DNA from: Centroberyx gerrardi
Taxonomy: Eukaryota; Chordata; Actinopteri; Beryciformes; Berycidae
NCBI RefSeq assembly: GCF_048128805.1
Contig: NC_135997.1
Location: forward strand, 11,553,616-11,617,615
Direction of reading: 5' to 3'
Length of the DNA: 64,000 nt
Made by a program: the position numbers and the translations under genes. Shown here one piece after another: positions 23,165 to 36,700 of this stretch; position 1 is the stretch's first letter; each line of letters begins with the position of its first letter. The notes below the pieces were generated by a model. That model searched no databases. It was not told the DNA's origin and saw only the letters and a list, made by a program, of their open reading frames with translations.

Positions 23165-25163
23165 CCTTTACACATGAGAAGAGGTTCTGGATCAGCAAGG
23201 GAATATCGCTATAGAACCTCAAACACTACACAATCTCGTTGGTTGCGTAATTGTTGCTGACACTGCTAGTTTGAACAAAAAAAAAACTTGAAAAAACCCT
23301 TGTAGAGTGAGTTCATCCCATACATATTATTTGATACATATGTGAGGAAGAGACAGAGAGATGAACAGAAGAAGTGAGGATTGAGGAGGATGCCTCCTCT
23401 GCTAGTCTATTACACACTGTGAATTTCCAGTACAGCTTTGTGGGGGGGCCCCCAACTCTGCCTCTGCTTCTTCCCCCGCCTTCTCTCACACTTTCAACCT
23501 TTTCCCCTTCCACTTCATGATCTCAGTCTCTTCTGTATTTTTTTTCTAATGTGTTCTTTTTTTAACACACTCATGGGACGCTGTTTGATTTCGGACTGTA
23601 GCGAGAGAGAAGACTGAATGAATTTCTCAGAGTTTGGCTCTGTCTAGACAAATGTGCAGAGGGGATTCTCAGAGCCAGCGATGGGGATGGATGGTGAGAG
23701 TGGATGGGGAGGCACCTTGTCTTCTCAGAAACGACCAGAATGACTTGGTTACCGGGTTACCGCAAGCAAACACACTGTGGCGACGTTAGATTCTGGGCCA
23801 ACTCGAGACTACATCTGAGAAACGTAATGAGGATAGTGTGCAGGATCACAGTCATTTAGTGGAAAGGGTCTTTTTCAAAATCCCCGTCGGTGACACACCC
23901 ATAACTGACAAACAGACATCCAATTCATTTCAAACCCTTACACAGTCATAATGTAATTGGAAAGGTGGCTTGATAAATAATAGATGCTCAATCAACAATG
24001 ATCAAATCTGATCAAATGTGTAAATATGTGAATATTATTGAGATAACAGTTCATTGTGTTGATTGTTGATTGAAAATCTATAAACCACTGAGCGCTCTCC
24101 TTAATCCATGTTTATAGAAAAGGGAAGGTCCATAGAAAACATTGTAGAGTTGGAAAAGTTCAGTCCCAAATTGATATTCACAGCTCCTGATCCAAGGACA
24201 GATTGTATCTATCCGCTAAAAATAAATTATGCATTATGTATGAAGTATTATGGACCTGTAACTGGTGTATTTACATTTGTATCACCTCAGTTGTTTCTTA
24301 AAAGAGAGTGGGGATTCCTCTCCCCTTAGTGTCTTTTAGTATTATTTCTTTATTTATTCATTTATTTATGTATTTGTTTGTTTGTTCTTTTTATTGAGGC
24401 AACAGGAAAGGTAAGGGAGACAGTAGGGGAAACACTGGAGAGCAGCTTCTGACAGATATTGATCCTGAGCCGGCAGGGTTCATGTGGTCCCAGAGGCAAA
24501 GGTCATTACCCATACACTCTTGACTGGTCACATTTCATTTAAAAGTTTGGTAAATAGCATAAAACAAGCTGATATTAAATTAAGGTGATTTGAAAATTAA
24601 GAAATATAAATTTTGTGGTTGTCTCTGTGGCTTATAGTCATTTAGCTTCAATTATCTTCAGCCTCATTAAATCTCTCAGGTCAATAGTTTATTTCTGCCC
24701 AGACATTGTTTAAACCAGTCATATGTTGTGGCTCCTTGTTCTTTTCCTGTCAAATCTATGATGGTTGAGTGAAACAATTATCAACAAATCTTGATATAAC
24801 TTGAAAATATGATTTAATTTCCTTTCAATGTGTCAAGAGTGACTGCCATCATCCTTGGCAACGTCTTTCATCACCATCACAAATGACCCAACAGGTAAAT
24901 AACCTGATTCATTTCGAGAACTGAATATATTTTCTCTGCCGTAGGCAGCATTTACATAAAAAAAAAATCGATGGCATCTTACAGCAAATTTGTTGCGTGA
25001 ATTCCTTTTCGTTTCAATACTCATTCTGTTAGAAGGGGATTTTACATGAGTCATATACAAGTATATAAAAGACATGCAGACCCACATTTTGGTTTACTGT
25101 TCATTGAGTGGCAGACAGATAGACGGAGAGGGCGGAGAGAAGAGTGAGGAGCAAACAGCAAGA

Positions 25164-25225
25164 AAGAGAGAAACAGAGAGAGAGAGAGCGAGACAGACAG
25201 AGAGAGAGAGACAGAGAGAGACAGA

Positions 25226-25274
<49 letters not shown>
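25164..25274. repeat. Imperfect (GA)n microsatellite
   Basis: GA tract with regular GACA interruptions, followed at 25364-25402 by a CA tract. Confidence 0.95.
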
Positions 25275-25277
<3 letters not shown>

Positions 25278-26482
25278 TCGCAGCTCATACAGAAGTACAC
25301 GGAAAGAGGAAGTGCTGTTGGTGTCCTCAGGAGACAGGTCAGTGGTATGTAGCTATTATAACACACACACACACACACATGCACACACACACGCACACAC
25401 ACATACTTACTTACTGACAACATTACGACCTAGAATGTGTCTTGATCCTCAACCATAGGCTACAATTACTTGGCATGTGCTCAACACATTACATCCTGTA
25501 GTGCTCAGCAGCGTAGCTATTGTTGTACATTTTATTAGCAGCCGGTGTTATTTGCCCATCACCTTGAGTCTTTGACTTGTTGTCTTTCTCTGAAGACTTT
25601 AGTGTGAACATTCATCCTGGCGCATCATTTCCATTGAGATTGATTAATGAATTTGCGTTCCTAATATCTTTTTTCTCTTTATCTACTGAATGGGAGAAAA
25701 CTTTGGGTGTAAAATGGGTGTACACTTCTGTGGACCTCTACAATGGCTTCTGATTTGTGGTTTGGAAAGCATTTAGAAAGAACACACAGCTCATCCGCAA
25801 ATCAAAGACTCTAGGCACGCTTCATATTGGTGTACGTTTCTTCTTAAAACAAATTGGAATTACCACTTATCAGTAAAGTACACAGTCTTTGGCCCTCAAA
25901 GTATCTTCTAAATGTAGCCTGATCTGAACCAAAATTATAAATAGTGTATTATTTACAGTTTTATTTTGACAAAAGGCGTGAATTTGTCTCTTATTAAGCT
26001 GAAATTCAGGCAGTTTTCCTGAAATACATTCTCCAAAATCTTTGTTGCATTGATTGCTTGTCTAGGATCATAACAGTGACCAGTTATTGTGTTACATATT
26101 AGATACTGGTGAATAAAACATTGTAGTCCAAAAGTATAACATATCTCTCGAATCCAACAGTGATGGATGTGTGTGTGACCCCCTACAGGTTTTACCCACG
26201 TGTATTTCCCCTACAATGGAAATACCAGCAGTGAGGTGAGCAGGTGGGTGGTGAGGTGAAGGAACAGTGAAGGAAGTCTAGTCCCAGGTTGAGGTTAATG
26301 CTAATCGTGATAGGGGTTGTTCTGCACCAGACACCTAACATGTTAGCATTAGCTTCACTCTGGGAAACCGCACACAGACTACTGGAGATCACCGAGGCTG
26401 CCGCCGGAAGAACACGTCAGCATGCGACTGAGGAATATGACACGCACAAATAGACACAAAATGAAGCCGGCATGCACTACAT

Positions 26483-26484
<2 letters not shown>

Positions 26485-26518
<34 letters not shown>
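26485..26518. repeat. (AC)n microsatellite
   Basis: About 17 pure AC units. Confidence 0.95.
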
Positions 26519-26525
<7 letters not shown>

Positions 26526-28539
26526 CTGTGTCACTGCTACCAGTGACTATTCTGCTCCACACATTGATCTCAAGACACTGTGGCCTACATCCAGCACGCC
26601 CTTGACACTGGATTTGAAAAGACTGATACAGTAGATAGTAGATTAGATCATTTCTGGTACATGAAAGAGCAGCTTTATGCTGTTTATCAAAATGACTATA
26701 CATACAGTATATAGTCATTTTGAAAAATATATACGATGGTACATATTAAAGGAGCATTTCATCATATGAAAGCAATACTCCTGTACAAATGCTAAACTTT
26801 GGTATCCAAATCATTTAGGCATTTAAGCAGGTGGCATGGGAAGATACTAGTGCTACGGACAAAATGGGGGAGGCCATGCCCCCCCAGATATTTGATGTCA
26901 GATATAAGATAGATTTTCATTGTTTTTCATCTGAAATACTTAGTCATGGTGATTCAGATTGTGTAGGCCTAATAGATCATTATCTGCCCTTCGCCTTCCT
27001 TATAATTTTTTGTTTCCTTCTATAGATATAGCTATGTTTGAAAATGCAACTATTACCAAGAGGGAAACAAAAAAAGGAAACAAAAAAAGAAAACAAAATC
27101 ACAATCAAACAATTGACCAATTCAAACACAAAAATTCACATGACTGCGTACACGTCAGCGTACCATTAGAAAAACAGAAAGGTTCATTGTCACACTAGGG
27201 GAGGACATGCAGAATCTGTTATGTGATATGGGGCAAATTGAAAATGATACTAATTTTATGTTCTATTGTCATTTGTATGAGAAGCTGAGATGTGTTCTTC
27301 ATAGCAGAGTGACTTCTATTTGTGCTAACTGCTTTTGGTTAGATGATAATGAAACACTTGAGAGATGATTCAGAAAAGATGGATGTGGCAGACTAAACCC
27401 AGTGTAATGTTTGTGTGACCCATGCATGTCCTGTAAACCCATGTAGGCGGGGCATCTTGAGTGCATGACAAGGAAATAAAATCAATCATATACATGTGAA
27501 GTTCATATCTGAAGTTTTTTCCACTTAAATGCAGGGCAAAAGACAAACCTGTCTTTTGACTCCTGACTTAAATGAAGTCTTTATATGAAAGATGCTGCCT
27601 GCACATTAGAGTCTATTCCCCGACAGAAACGCTGGCACAACTATTTGCACGCGATTCTACGCGTAACAGACGCCCAATTTAATCTCCCAAACCACATTGT
27701 CATTAGTCCAGATTGCCTGAGAATGAGGGATTATACAGTTTTGGCTCCTTCAATGCAGAATATAGCTTCGGAATTTAGAGGAAGTCGTCAGCTTCATTTC
27801 CCCCCTCGTTTTAAATTTATTTTAAATGAATCTAGATTTTTTTAAAAACATTTAAATGACACATTACCAACGTTCAGTTATTTAAAAAAAAAAAAAAAAA
27901 AAAAGAAACCTTCCACCTTGGGATGTAGTGGAAGGTAAACCCGCTTAAACTCAGTTTGCCCACTTTACTGGACTTTTTTTATTTGCGGAATGTAGTTTAC
28001 GAACTTTTTTATGGCTGACAGAAATCTGTATGACCTGAATTCATAGTAGCCTAAATATCCGTAACTAGTAGCCTAGTCTATCAATGTGCTTTAGATATGA
28101 GGATAGGGTCACTTAAGTGGGATACATAGCCTAAATTAACGCATTACTGAAATTCTAATTTATTCGTTTCCATTATTGGGTGTTTGTCTTCGCACCAAGC
28201 CTTTGCCCACCCTTTTATTTCGCACCACATCGCCGCTTCCACCCAATACGCATGAGATTGGATGGGCGGACCAGTCAGTCAGCTGGCGACTAAAATACTC
28301 CTCAACATCTCTGCCCTCAATAGATGCGTTTCGTCACACGAATGATTTTCTAGCCAATTACGCACAATGTGGAAAATTTCATGCAACTGCAAGAGGAAAA
28401 ATCGCAACTTGATGGGATTTCACTCAAGAATGCGTCCACTGCACGAGCCTGCAAAGATAGAAAACATGCAGAGGCAGAAGAATTTAGTTTGTTTTGACTC
28501 TATTTTATGATACTGAGCCATTACCTGCATATTCCTGTG

Positions 28540-30842
28540 ATGGGGAGAAACACATGGAGTTACAGTGCCGTGATCTTGTTGGCCATCATTTGCTCCTGTC
28601 GTGCCATCATCCTGGAGTCAGTCTACTGGAACAGCTCCAACACAAAGTAAGTGGATAAATGTAGTTTCACAGTTTGAGATGGATTCTAACTTTCTGCTGC
28701 TGCCATGCCATTATGGTAGTTGATAGCCTAGATGACGAGTTGGTAATCAGAGGAGAAACAAGCATTTTATAGCAATTCAGGATGTACTGTTTTGATATTT
28801 GAAAATAGAAATAATGTATCCTGAAGTTATTCTGTGCACTGCCTAGTCTCTCCAGTGCACTGCTGATTTAATTAGAGCAGGCAAAATCAGGCTGCACTGA
28901 CAAATTATATTGATGTGTATAAGATAAGGTGTAAGAAAATATACTCATCAATCTGATATTGCAGCTGCACTTTTCAACTACAATGTTTAATTCACCAGTA
29001 TATAATATATAAGACAATATGGTCATTGTTATGATCCTAGACAAGTAATTAGCCTATGGTGCATAACCGAAATAAACAATAATGATGTTGTTTAGATGCT
29101 CACGATACTGGTGGTTGAATAATTTTATAGGAAGTATAATAAAATTATGCCAGTAACAGTATCTAACCAGTTCACTGTTTCAAACAATCAATGAAATAAC
29201 AATAATTAAATCTATATTGTTGCATTAAAAATATTCCCTTTTGATTATCTCCCTGACTGTCTTTCTTTCTTTTTTTTTTCTCTCTCTCTCTCACACACCC
29301 ACACACACCCACACCCACACACACAGATTCACTCCAGGTCAGGGTCTGGTCCTCTTTCCTCAGATAGGGGACAAGATGGACATCGTTTGTCCCCGAGCGG
29401 AGGCTTCCTCAGGGGGAAAGGAGGAGTTCTACCGCGTCTACCTGGTGACCCGGAGTCAGATGGAGCGTTGCGCCATCGACAAGACGGACACGCCCCTGCT
29501 GAACTGCGACAAGCCCCACAGGGATGTAAAGTTCACCTTCAAGTTCCAGGAGTTCAGCCCCAACCTCTGGGGTTTGGAGTTCCTCAAGGGAAGGGACTAT
29601 TATATCACCTGTGAGTTGTAAGAGTAAGAGAGGAGAGTAACCTCACAGTAGCCGTGCTCAGCTCAGATAAAGATGTCTGGTTGAAGTCATGGCTGTCAGC
29701 ACTGCATGTCTTTTGTGTGCCAACATCTAAAAATGTAAAAATCAGTAGAGCTGAGGCATAAGCTGCTTGTTGCTACAGGTGGAACAGCGTTTGAATCTGT
29801 GTTACCAACTGTTTCTTTTTTCCTGAGAGAGACGGAGAAGCCATCATCCTTCGCTCCCTCCCCATTTTGTCAGTTCGCATGAGAATCAACCGTGGCCTCG
29901 TTATTGGTCCGCTGTTGGTTAAACCAGCATCTTAGTGCCAAGTGTTGCGTGAGATGGAGAGCAAGTCTTACCATGTAGCCTCACCCCTCATCCACCTCGC
30001 TGTGCTCTGACAGCACACTTCGCGCTGGCAGGCCAGTGTGATTCCAAGGGCTTACATGCCCCAAATCACACAAGGCTTTTACAGCATCAGGCAGATTTGA
30101 CGGGAGCTTTCATGGCAACATAGCTTGTAGGCTGTGAGACATTGTTATCTGACCTAAATGCTTCTAACAAGTCTATGTGTGTGTGCGTGTATGTGTGTGT
30201 GACAGAGATTGTGTGACTGAGTTGGTGTGTGTATTTGTGTATGTGTGCGTGCATCCATATTTGCATTTTTGTGTGTTTTTTTTTGAATGTTTGATTAAGT
30301 CTCACGCCACACTATATTGGTGTGTTTTTAATAAGTCATGTGTTAGCTGCTAAAATAAAGACTTTCTTATTTTTTTTCAAGGAAAAGTGCCTTTGAATTC
30401 TGAATACTTTGTCTGCCACTCATGTTTCTTCTTTGGTGGTGTTTTATGTGTCTGTCATTATGTATGTACATAACATCAAAGTTCATGTTTTGCATGCATG
30501 AAATTTTTGCCTTATGTGCATGAATTATTTGCCTATGTGATGTAACATAAGGTAATTTGCCCGGGTATATACAAACTGTCTTCAAAGAAATTGTAATGAA
30601 ATGATGCATTGCGTGATGGTCTTGCATTATGTTGACTACATAATATATCATTAACTTTGCAAGTTATAAATTCAATTTATTCTACTCTCCCTCTCTCCCT
30701 GTCCGTCTCTTTCTTTCTCTCCTCTGTCTTCCTCTCTGTATCAGCCACTTCTACTAGCTCGTTGCAAGGTTTGGATAATACTAATGGAGGGGTATGTAGA
30801 ACCAAATCCATGAAGCTGGTGCTGAGAGTGGGACAGAGTAAG

Positions 30843-30900
<58 letters not shown>

Positions 30901-33761
30901 GAGAGTGAGAGAGTGAGAGAGAGAGAGAGCGAGAGTAAGAAAGAAAGACAGAGGGTTTCATCATGACAAAAAAATGTCAAGGGAATGTTATGTCAGTTGT
31001 TCATTTCTGTTTCTTATTTGTGTAATGCAATAATATCCCTCCGCTCTGGCATTACTAAGTGGTCAGATAATCTTCGTCATCATTCATTCTCTTGTAGAGA
31101 GATTGCTCTCATGAATTATCTCAAATCCCTAATTCAAACCACTGGCAGCTTAAGGCCATCAGTATAATGTAGCATGCAATCGGTTTGGACCAGCAATGGC
31201 GGTCAATAATCTTCTTTTTAATATAACACTAGAACAGCCATTGGGCCATTTTACCATTTTGTATTCCTAAAATGTGTACAGTATTATAACTTGATAAACC
31301 AGATTCTGAACCTATTCCAGGCTACTATTCCACCTTAAATGCCCTGATGAAAAATCACTATAGTATTTCTCTAATATACGTAATATATTTTTTTAATCTC
31401 CTACGGTATCACTATAATATTTCTATTAGGAGCCTTTTCATAAAGGTGGTATTATTTGTCTTTTCATCAGGTAAGAACCAGCTAATATGAAGAAATAAGA
31501 TTTTTTACTGTACCTGTTCCAGTAAAATTGACTCCCAACACACAGCACTATTTTGAATGTAGTCACTAAATTATGAGTAACATGATTAAAATGTGCATTT
31601 TCAAGAGATTTGTTTCTTTTAAACTATCTAGCAAATTACTAGTAAGAAATGCAACTTCTCCCTAATTTCTCTGATTCCTTGCAGCTCAATAGGTGTAGCA
31701 TGGCACTAACACCACACATATTAAACACCCACTGTGAATAAATGCTAATGCCTTGGAACAAAACTGGTATTACAGTGCAAGATAAAAGAATAAAACAATC
31801 CTGAATCATATAACTGTGGGAAAAAGTAATTCCAATTTTATTATATTCATAGTTTAATCAAATGCCATTGCATGTATGTCCTCGGCAGTACAATTATAGG
31901 ATGTATAAAGTTGCAACCTGCTAATGACATCTTGGTGTCTTTAGCAGACTTAAAGGAAAAATCCACCCTCAGATACTTTTACACAATTATACATCATCAA
32001 TATACATCATCATTCTGGTTATCATTGTTATATTGCGATCAAGTGATGTAATTTCCTTTTTTTGGTGTATCCACTTTCCCTCAACCTGCCTTGTCTAACT
32101 CGACTGCAGTTAGTGATTTCCTACGTTTCCCAGAATGCCTTTCGACATCCTCCAGAGAAGGGATGTGAACTTGTTGCATCCAGCTGTGGGTTTTGCGTGT
32201 AGGCGGAGAGAGCAATAACGATAGCATAGTAGGAGCAAGAGAGAGAGTTTTTCCAGTCAAAAGAAAGTGAGAGTTGCACCCCTTACTCAAAGTGCAACAT
32301 GTCTTGCGGTTGCATTGCATTCTGGTCTATTGAGGTCAGTGGAGAATTTGGTGTCTCTGCCTGTGATGGATTTCTCCCTGTATGACTGTTGAAAATCGGT
32401 GCAAAATTGTGTCTAAAAAGTCAAGGGGGGCTGACATCAAAATCTGACATTTACTGTTGATAGGTGATTATTAGGTGGTTATCTGAAGGAATACGAAAAA
32501 TACACCACCAAACAACAAAATAGGCTCAGAAATATAAGGTGCATCATAGCTGTTTTTTAAACAATGCTGAAGTGTTGTAGGGTGGGTATTAGAATTATGA
32601 TGGATGCAGTGTTGATTTTTGCTTGCCAGTGTGCTGCTCAACCATCCTGTCTTATTCCAGGTTCTTTGGACCCACCCTCAATCCTCCAGGAGTCTCCTAC
32701 CAGATTCCCACCCAAACACCCAAAGTCCAGGGCCGAGGACCCCTCCACGAGCGAAAAGGGTATGAAAAGCAAAACTGGCATGATAAAAAAAATAGCCTGC
32801 ACAGGATGCAAAGCTCTAACATTAGCATTTTGACACTCAGGAGCACACAGCTTCTCTCTAACTTTACATTTAAAGAGGGATACTGCTGAATTTCAGAAAT
32901 ATGTTATTATTATGCTCCAGGAAGGGTTTGTCCTACCCATTAATCTATGATATCCCACTGATCTACATTTCCACAGAGAATGTAGTTGAAAAGAAGGAAA
33001 AAATGACCACAATTGTATCTAATATTTTAGGGATCAGTGAACACTTTCTTTTTTTGGAATCAATACCACCTCCATGTACAGCAGACTTGTATTTAAACTG
33101 AATGATCATGAGTCATTGCTCCGTTCAATGCCAGTGAATGGCTCCAGGCTGTTTGCCAGTATGACACTGCAGATCAGAGCATATACTTCTGTGTATAGCT
33201 TTGAGAGACCTTTTCATGTTAACAAATACTGATCGGGCCACACAAGGCCATAAACAGAGCCGTATTGATTTGAAGTCTTTCACACAAATTTACTTTATCT
33301 CTCCATGTCCGATTCTTTTCTTTTATCTTATTATCATCCTCACTGACTCTCCTATCTCTGCTTCTGCTTTCTCTTCATTCTCTCGCTCAGAAACGGGACA
33401 AACAACCCCCGGTGGGTCGGATCCAGACTTACTCATCTGGGTTGTCTCTGGCTGCGTGATCCTCGTTCTGGTCATCGTGACTCTGCTGGCCCTGCTGTGG
33501 AGGTACCACCACCGTCACTGCGCCCCAGATAGCCAGCAGTCGGCCTCCATGTCCCTCAACACCTTAGCTGTGCCTAAGCGGGACAGCGTCAGCAGCGACA
33601 ACAACGGCTCGGACCGCAGCGATGTTGTCTTTCCGCTGCGGGCGTCCGACAGCATGCTCTGTCGTCATTATGAGCGTGTGAGCAGTGACTACGGCCCGCC
33701 TGTGTATATAGTTCAGGAGATACCGCCCCAGAGCCCCACCAACATCTACTACAAAGTCTAA
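28540..33761 (+). CDS. efnb2: Ephrin-B2-type transmembrane ligand
   Basis: Cell-surface ligand of EphB/EphA4 receptor kinases, signalling both ways in vascular, somite and neural boundary formation. Five exons: 28540-28646, 29327-29610, 30745-30837, 32661-32759, 33391-33761 (TAA). Lengths of 107, 284, 93, 99 and 371 sum to 954 nt, giving 317 aa (human EFNB2 333); phases 2, 1, 1, 1 join correctly. Signal peptide is about 1-23, then LESVYWNSSN. The receptor-binding domain contains PQIGDKMDIVCP, TPLLNC, KFQEFSPNLWGLEF, DYYIT and GGVCRTKSMK. The Pro/Ser-rich stalk is followed by a TM helix (about 208-231), a basic stop, the LSTLA-like MSLNTLAVPKR segment, phosphorylatable tyrosines and the PDZ ligand YYKV. 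TPLLNC and LWGLEF favour B2 over B1 and B3. The normally near-invariant tail shows several substitutions. Whether it is the a or b teleost paralog is unresolved. Sense-strand AATAAA motifs occur at 34753 and 34840. Confidence 0.93.
29281..29326. repeat. (CT)n-(CA)n tract forming the exon 2 splice acceptor of efnb2
   Basis: CT repeats serve as the polypyrimidine tract and run through CACACACC units directly into the CAG of the exon 2 acceptor (exon begins 29327). Confidence 0.85.
30846..30895. repeat. (GT)n tract beginning 8 nt after the efnb2 exon 3 donor
   Basis: Twenty-five GT units follow the GTAAGTACT donor (exon ends 30837) almost directly, then an irregular GA tract to about 30930. Confidence 0.95.
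31940..32540. repeat. Possible dispersed repeat in efnb2 intron 3
   Basis: The segment opens with TTAAAGGAAAAATCCACC, a motif I associate with ends of interspersed repeats in fish, and contains TTTCCCAGAATGCC and a CT/GA-rich middle. Boundaries and family are uncertain; no coding signal. Confidence 0.3.
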
Positions 33762-36700
33762 TGCGTTTCACTCTAATGCCATTCTAACATGCTGTCTTGA
33801 ATCTCTACTCTCGAGGATGCATTCAGGCCACAGCAGTAAAGTTTGCAGTGAGATGTTGGACGGCGCTCTTTCAAGGAATATGAAGTAAAGTCACATGGAG
33901 AGCTGAGGAGTGTGTTGTATTGACCATATGCTTTGGCAGACAGATGCCAGCCTTATGCTTATTTGTGTCACGCTGCACCAAGTGCACAAAATGCTGTTGA
34001 AACATTTATTTTTCTTGAATCAGTGAAGAGGAAATGACGACTGGACAGTCTAGTGCTTCATTAGAGGTCATTCACTAGTTACTGAAGGTCTTTATTTCTA
34101 TTTGTTTCCTCTGTGAAAAATGGTTGGCAGCCTCCAATAATTGATTGATCGATTTTTTGCTCTTGTGTGAAGAAAAATTCCCTATCATCAAAAGCAATGC
34201 TTTCTCACTGCCACTGCATGTGGCTGCTTCATATGTACAGTAAATGTGTATTTATTTTCATTTATTGGATACATCTGATAAAGAATTAATATTGCACTCC
34301 AACACACTCAATTTGTGTTAGCACTTCAATATATATTTTCAAAATTGAATTTTGTAAACTTTGTTTGAAATGCTGTTCATGCAGTTGCAAATCATGATTT
34401 TGTGGCTTTTAGTGAAGTAAAGCAATTTTGAGGGACTCCACAGTGAATCTTTCTGGTCAATTATGTCTTCTAACTAGGTGCAGGAGACAAGTCATCGAAA
34501 TGCAGCTTCCATCTATACTTAAATTAATTTTGTGTTTACTGTCAATGTGTTTTTAAACATAGTTTCTTAAACAATGGTTAGTGTATAATCAGGGCTCTGC
34601 ACTACAAATCTTATCCTTGAAATTAAGGTATTGAACCCTGGATTGTGAAAAGGCAGAGAAGGATAGACCAGAGAAAATCTCAATGTCTGTGTCCTCTCTC
34701 TCTGCCTCCCAAAAGGAAAAATGAATGGAGAAGAACAGAGAGAAAGGAATATAATAAAATAATAAGAGAAAAGGAAGTTTGAATCACAGGATAGACTGTT
34801 GATAAATCACAGCACAGTCCTTCAGCTGTCCTTGTGATTAATAAAATAGTAAGAGACGCACATTGCATGGCAGCAAGCAATATTGAGCAACAGCAGCATA
34901 ACTATCTGCATATGCTGATGTTGTCATGGTCCTATATCAGCAATTTATAGAATGAGAGTCCCATTATTGTGAAAAGTAAACTAAAATAGCAATGAAATCA
35001 CCTTTATATGGCTTTAAAACTAGTTTTAGCTGTTTGATTTGGCCAGGAACCAAAAATCTATTTTAACCTTAAAAAACAGGTTGTTTTCTGATTTATTTTT
35101 TGGGTCGGAGGTGTGATATTCAGCATTGCTCAGAAGAGATTAACCATTTATGCTTATCAGTTCATTGCACTTGTAATGGTGCTCTTGGGATGGTGACTGT
35201 CATTCTATCTGCAGTGAACGGCACCATAACGAAAGTCTCACCGTATCTTATTAGGTTGGAAGGACACAAAATGACAAAATGACATAATGCAAAATATGAT
35301 TTGACTTTGTTTATAGCAAAGTGGGAACTTTCCAGCAATATTTTATAACCCTTCCAAACAGTAGAGTGAATATGATAGGGAAGAAGGGGAGAAGTACATA
35401 ACAGTGTAGTATATACAGGATTTGAACGCATGCGGTAACAGGCTATAGGGCAGTTTGTCCAGTCAAACATAAGGCACTCTACATTACAATTATTTACTTT
35501 GCAAGACAGACATTACATCAGCAGCATAAGTAAACCACAAGACAAAACAGCATGGTGTTTTGCTGTTAATGTATACCGATCATCCCCAATTTCAGTTTGT
35601 AAATTTACATTTGCATTTTTTGTCATTTTAACTTACAATGAGTGTAACAGAAGAGTAAGCTTGAACTGAATTCATTTGAGGTATATTGGAATTATTTTTC
35701 ACTATCAGAAACCAATCAAATGAGTACAAGATATTTGTAAAGATGGATAAAAACTTCAAGATTTTCACTCAAGGTGGTTACAAAAGTAGGTCTTTCATGC
35801 AAATGCAAAGGAACAGGATAAAAATCCAAAGTTGGTTCTTTAACAACACTTTACTCTTGAAAATGTAGCTGCAATTGTAACTTTGGAAGGAAGGAATTTT
35901 GTGGTGCGTGCCTCTCCTGAAACATCAAGCTCTCTGTAAATGTAAAGTGATTTTTTTTTTTTTCACGTGAACACACAGCATCTAATTGTATTCGAGGTCT
36001 CTCCTGTGGTGCCGTGCTTGGTATCCATGGGTGAACATGTTTCATGCTTCTTCAGCCACATCATGCCTCACATTTTCAACCTGTCAGCTTCCATGAGCTT
36101 TCCTCACCACCAGGGACACTGTTGCCTCTAACAGCAACAGCTTGTGCAAGAGCCAGACTGAGATCCACAGCACATGTGTTTTGTGCTTTGAACAATCAAA
36201 CTGCTAAAATTGAATTGTTTCAGCAAAGTGAACACATAACAAATTAACTATTTTCAATTGAATATGCTTTTTCTTGATTTTGGAGGGGGTAAAACCTTGG
36301 AGTGAACTATGCTTTATTTTGTGCAAACACATTGTGGCAAATGGACTACTTTTGTTTTTAGACTCTAGTATCAGTCCAATGCATAAACCTTTTTAAAGAG
36401 GCTCAGATGATAGCTTTGGATATCAAGCCGACATCATTAACCCGCAGCACTCAACAAATCACTGGCAAGAAAAGAATTTAAAATATCTGGGGGAGAATAA
36501 ACAGAAAATCTGTCAAAGATTACTTCATTATTCCATTCTATTTAATACCATACTGTAACTTTAATAGACCAATGTGTCTTGGCCAACTTAAACTATCATT
36601 ATGTTTTCAATGGGGGAAGCCCACAAGTCGCTAAAATATATTGTAAACCAAACCACAATTCGTTGCATTTAATTCATTCAAACTCATTTTTTTTCATCAC

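Larger units (their letters stand above)
17550..28539. other. Large gene-poor interval upstream of the ephrin-B2 gene
   Basis: About 11 kb between two divergent genes. I find microsatellites (18741-18812, 23050-23164, 25164-25274, 25364-25402, 26485-26518), a poly(A) run (27884-27904) and AT-rich unique sequence, but no frame with recognisable protein character. The last few hundred bp (about 28190-28420) contain a GGGCGGA GC-box-like site and several CpGs and probably hold the efnb2 promoter. Developmental enhancers are plausible here but cannot be read by eye. Confidence 0.6.

Noticed and set aside
33201-33390. Upstream part of the open frame leading into the last efnb2 exon
   Set aside because: This is intron read-through; the frame joins the true exon at 33391 after a CAG acceptor, and phases require the junction with exon 4.
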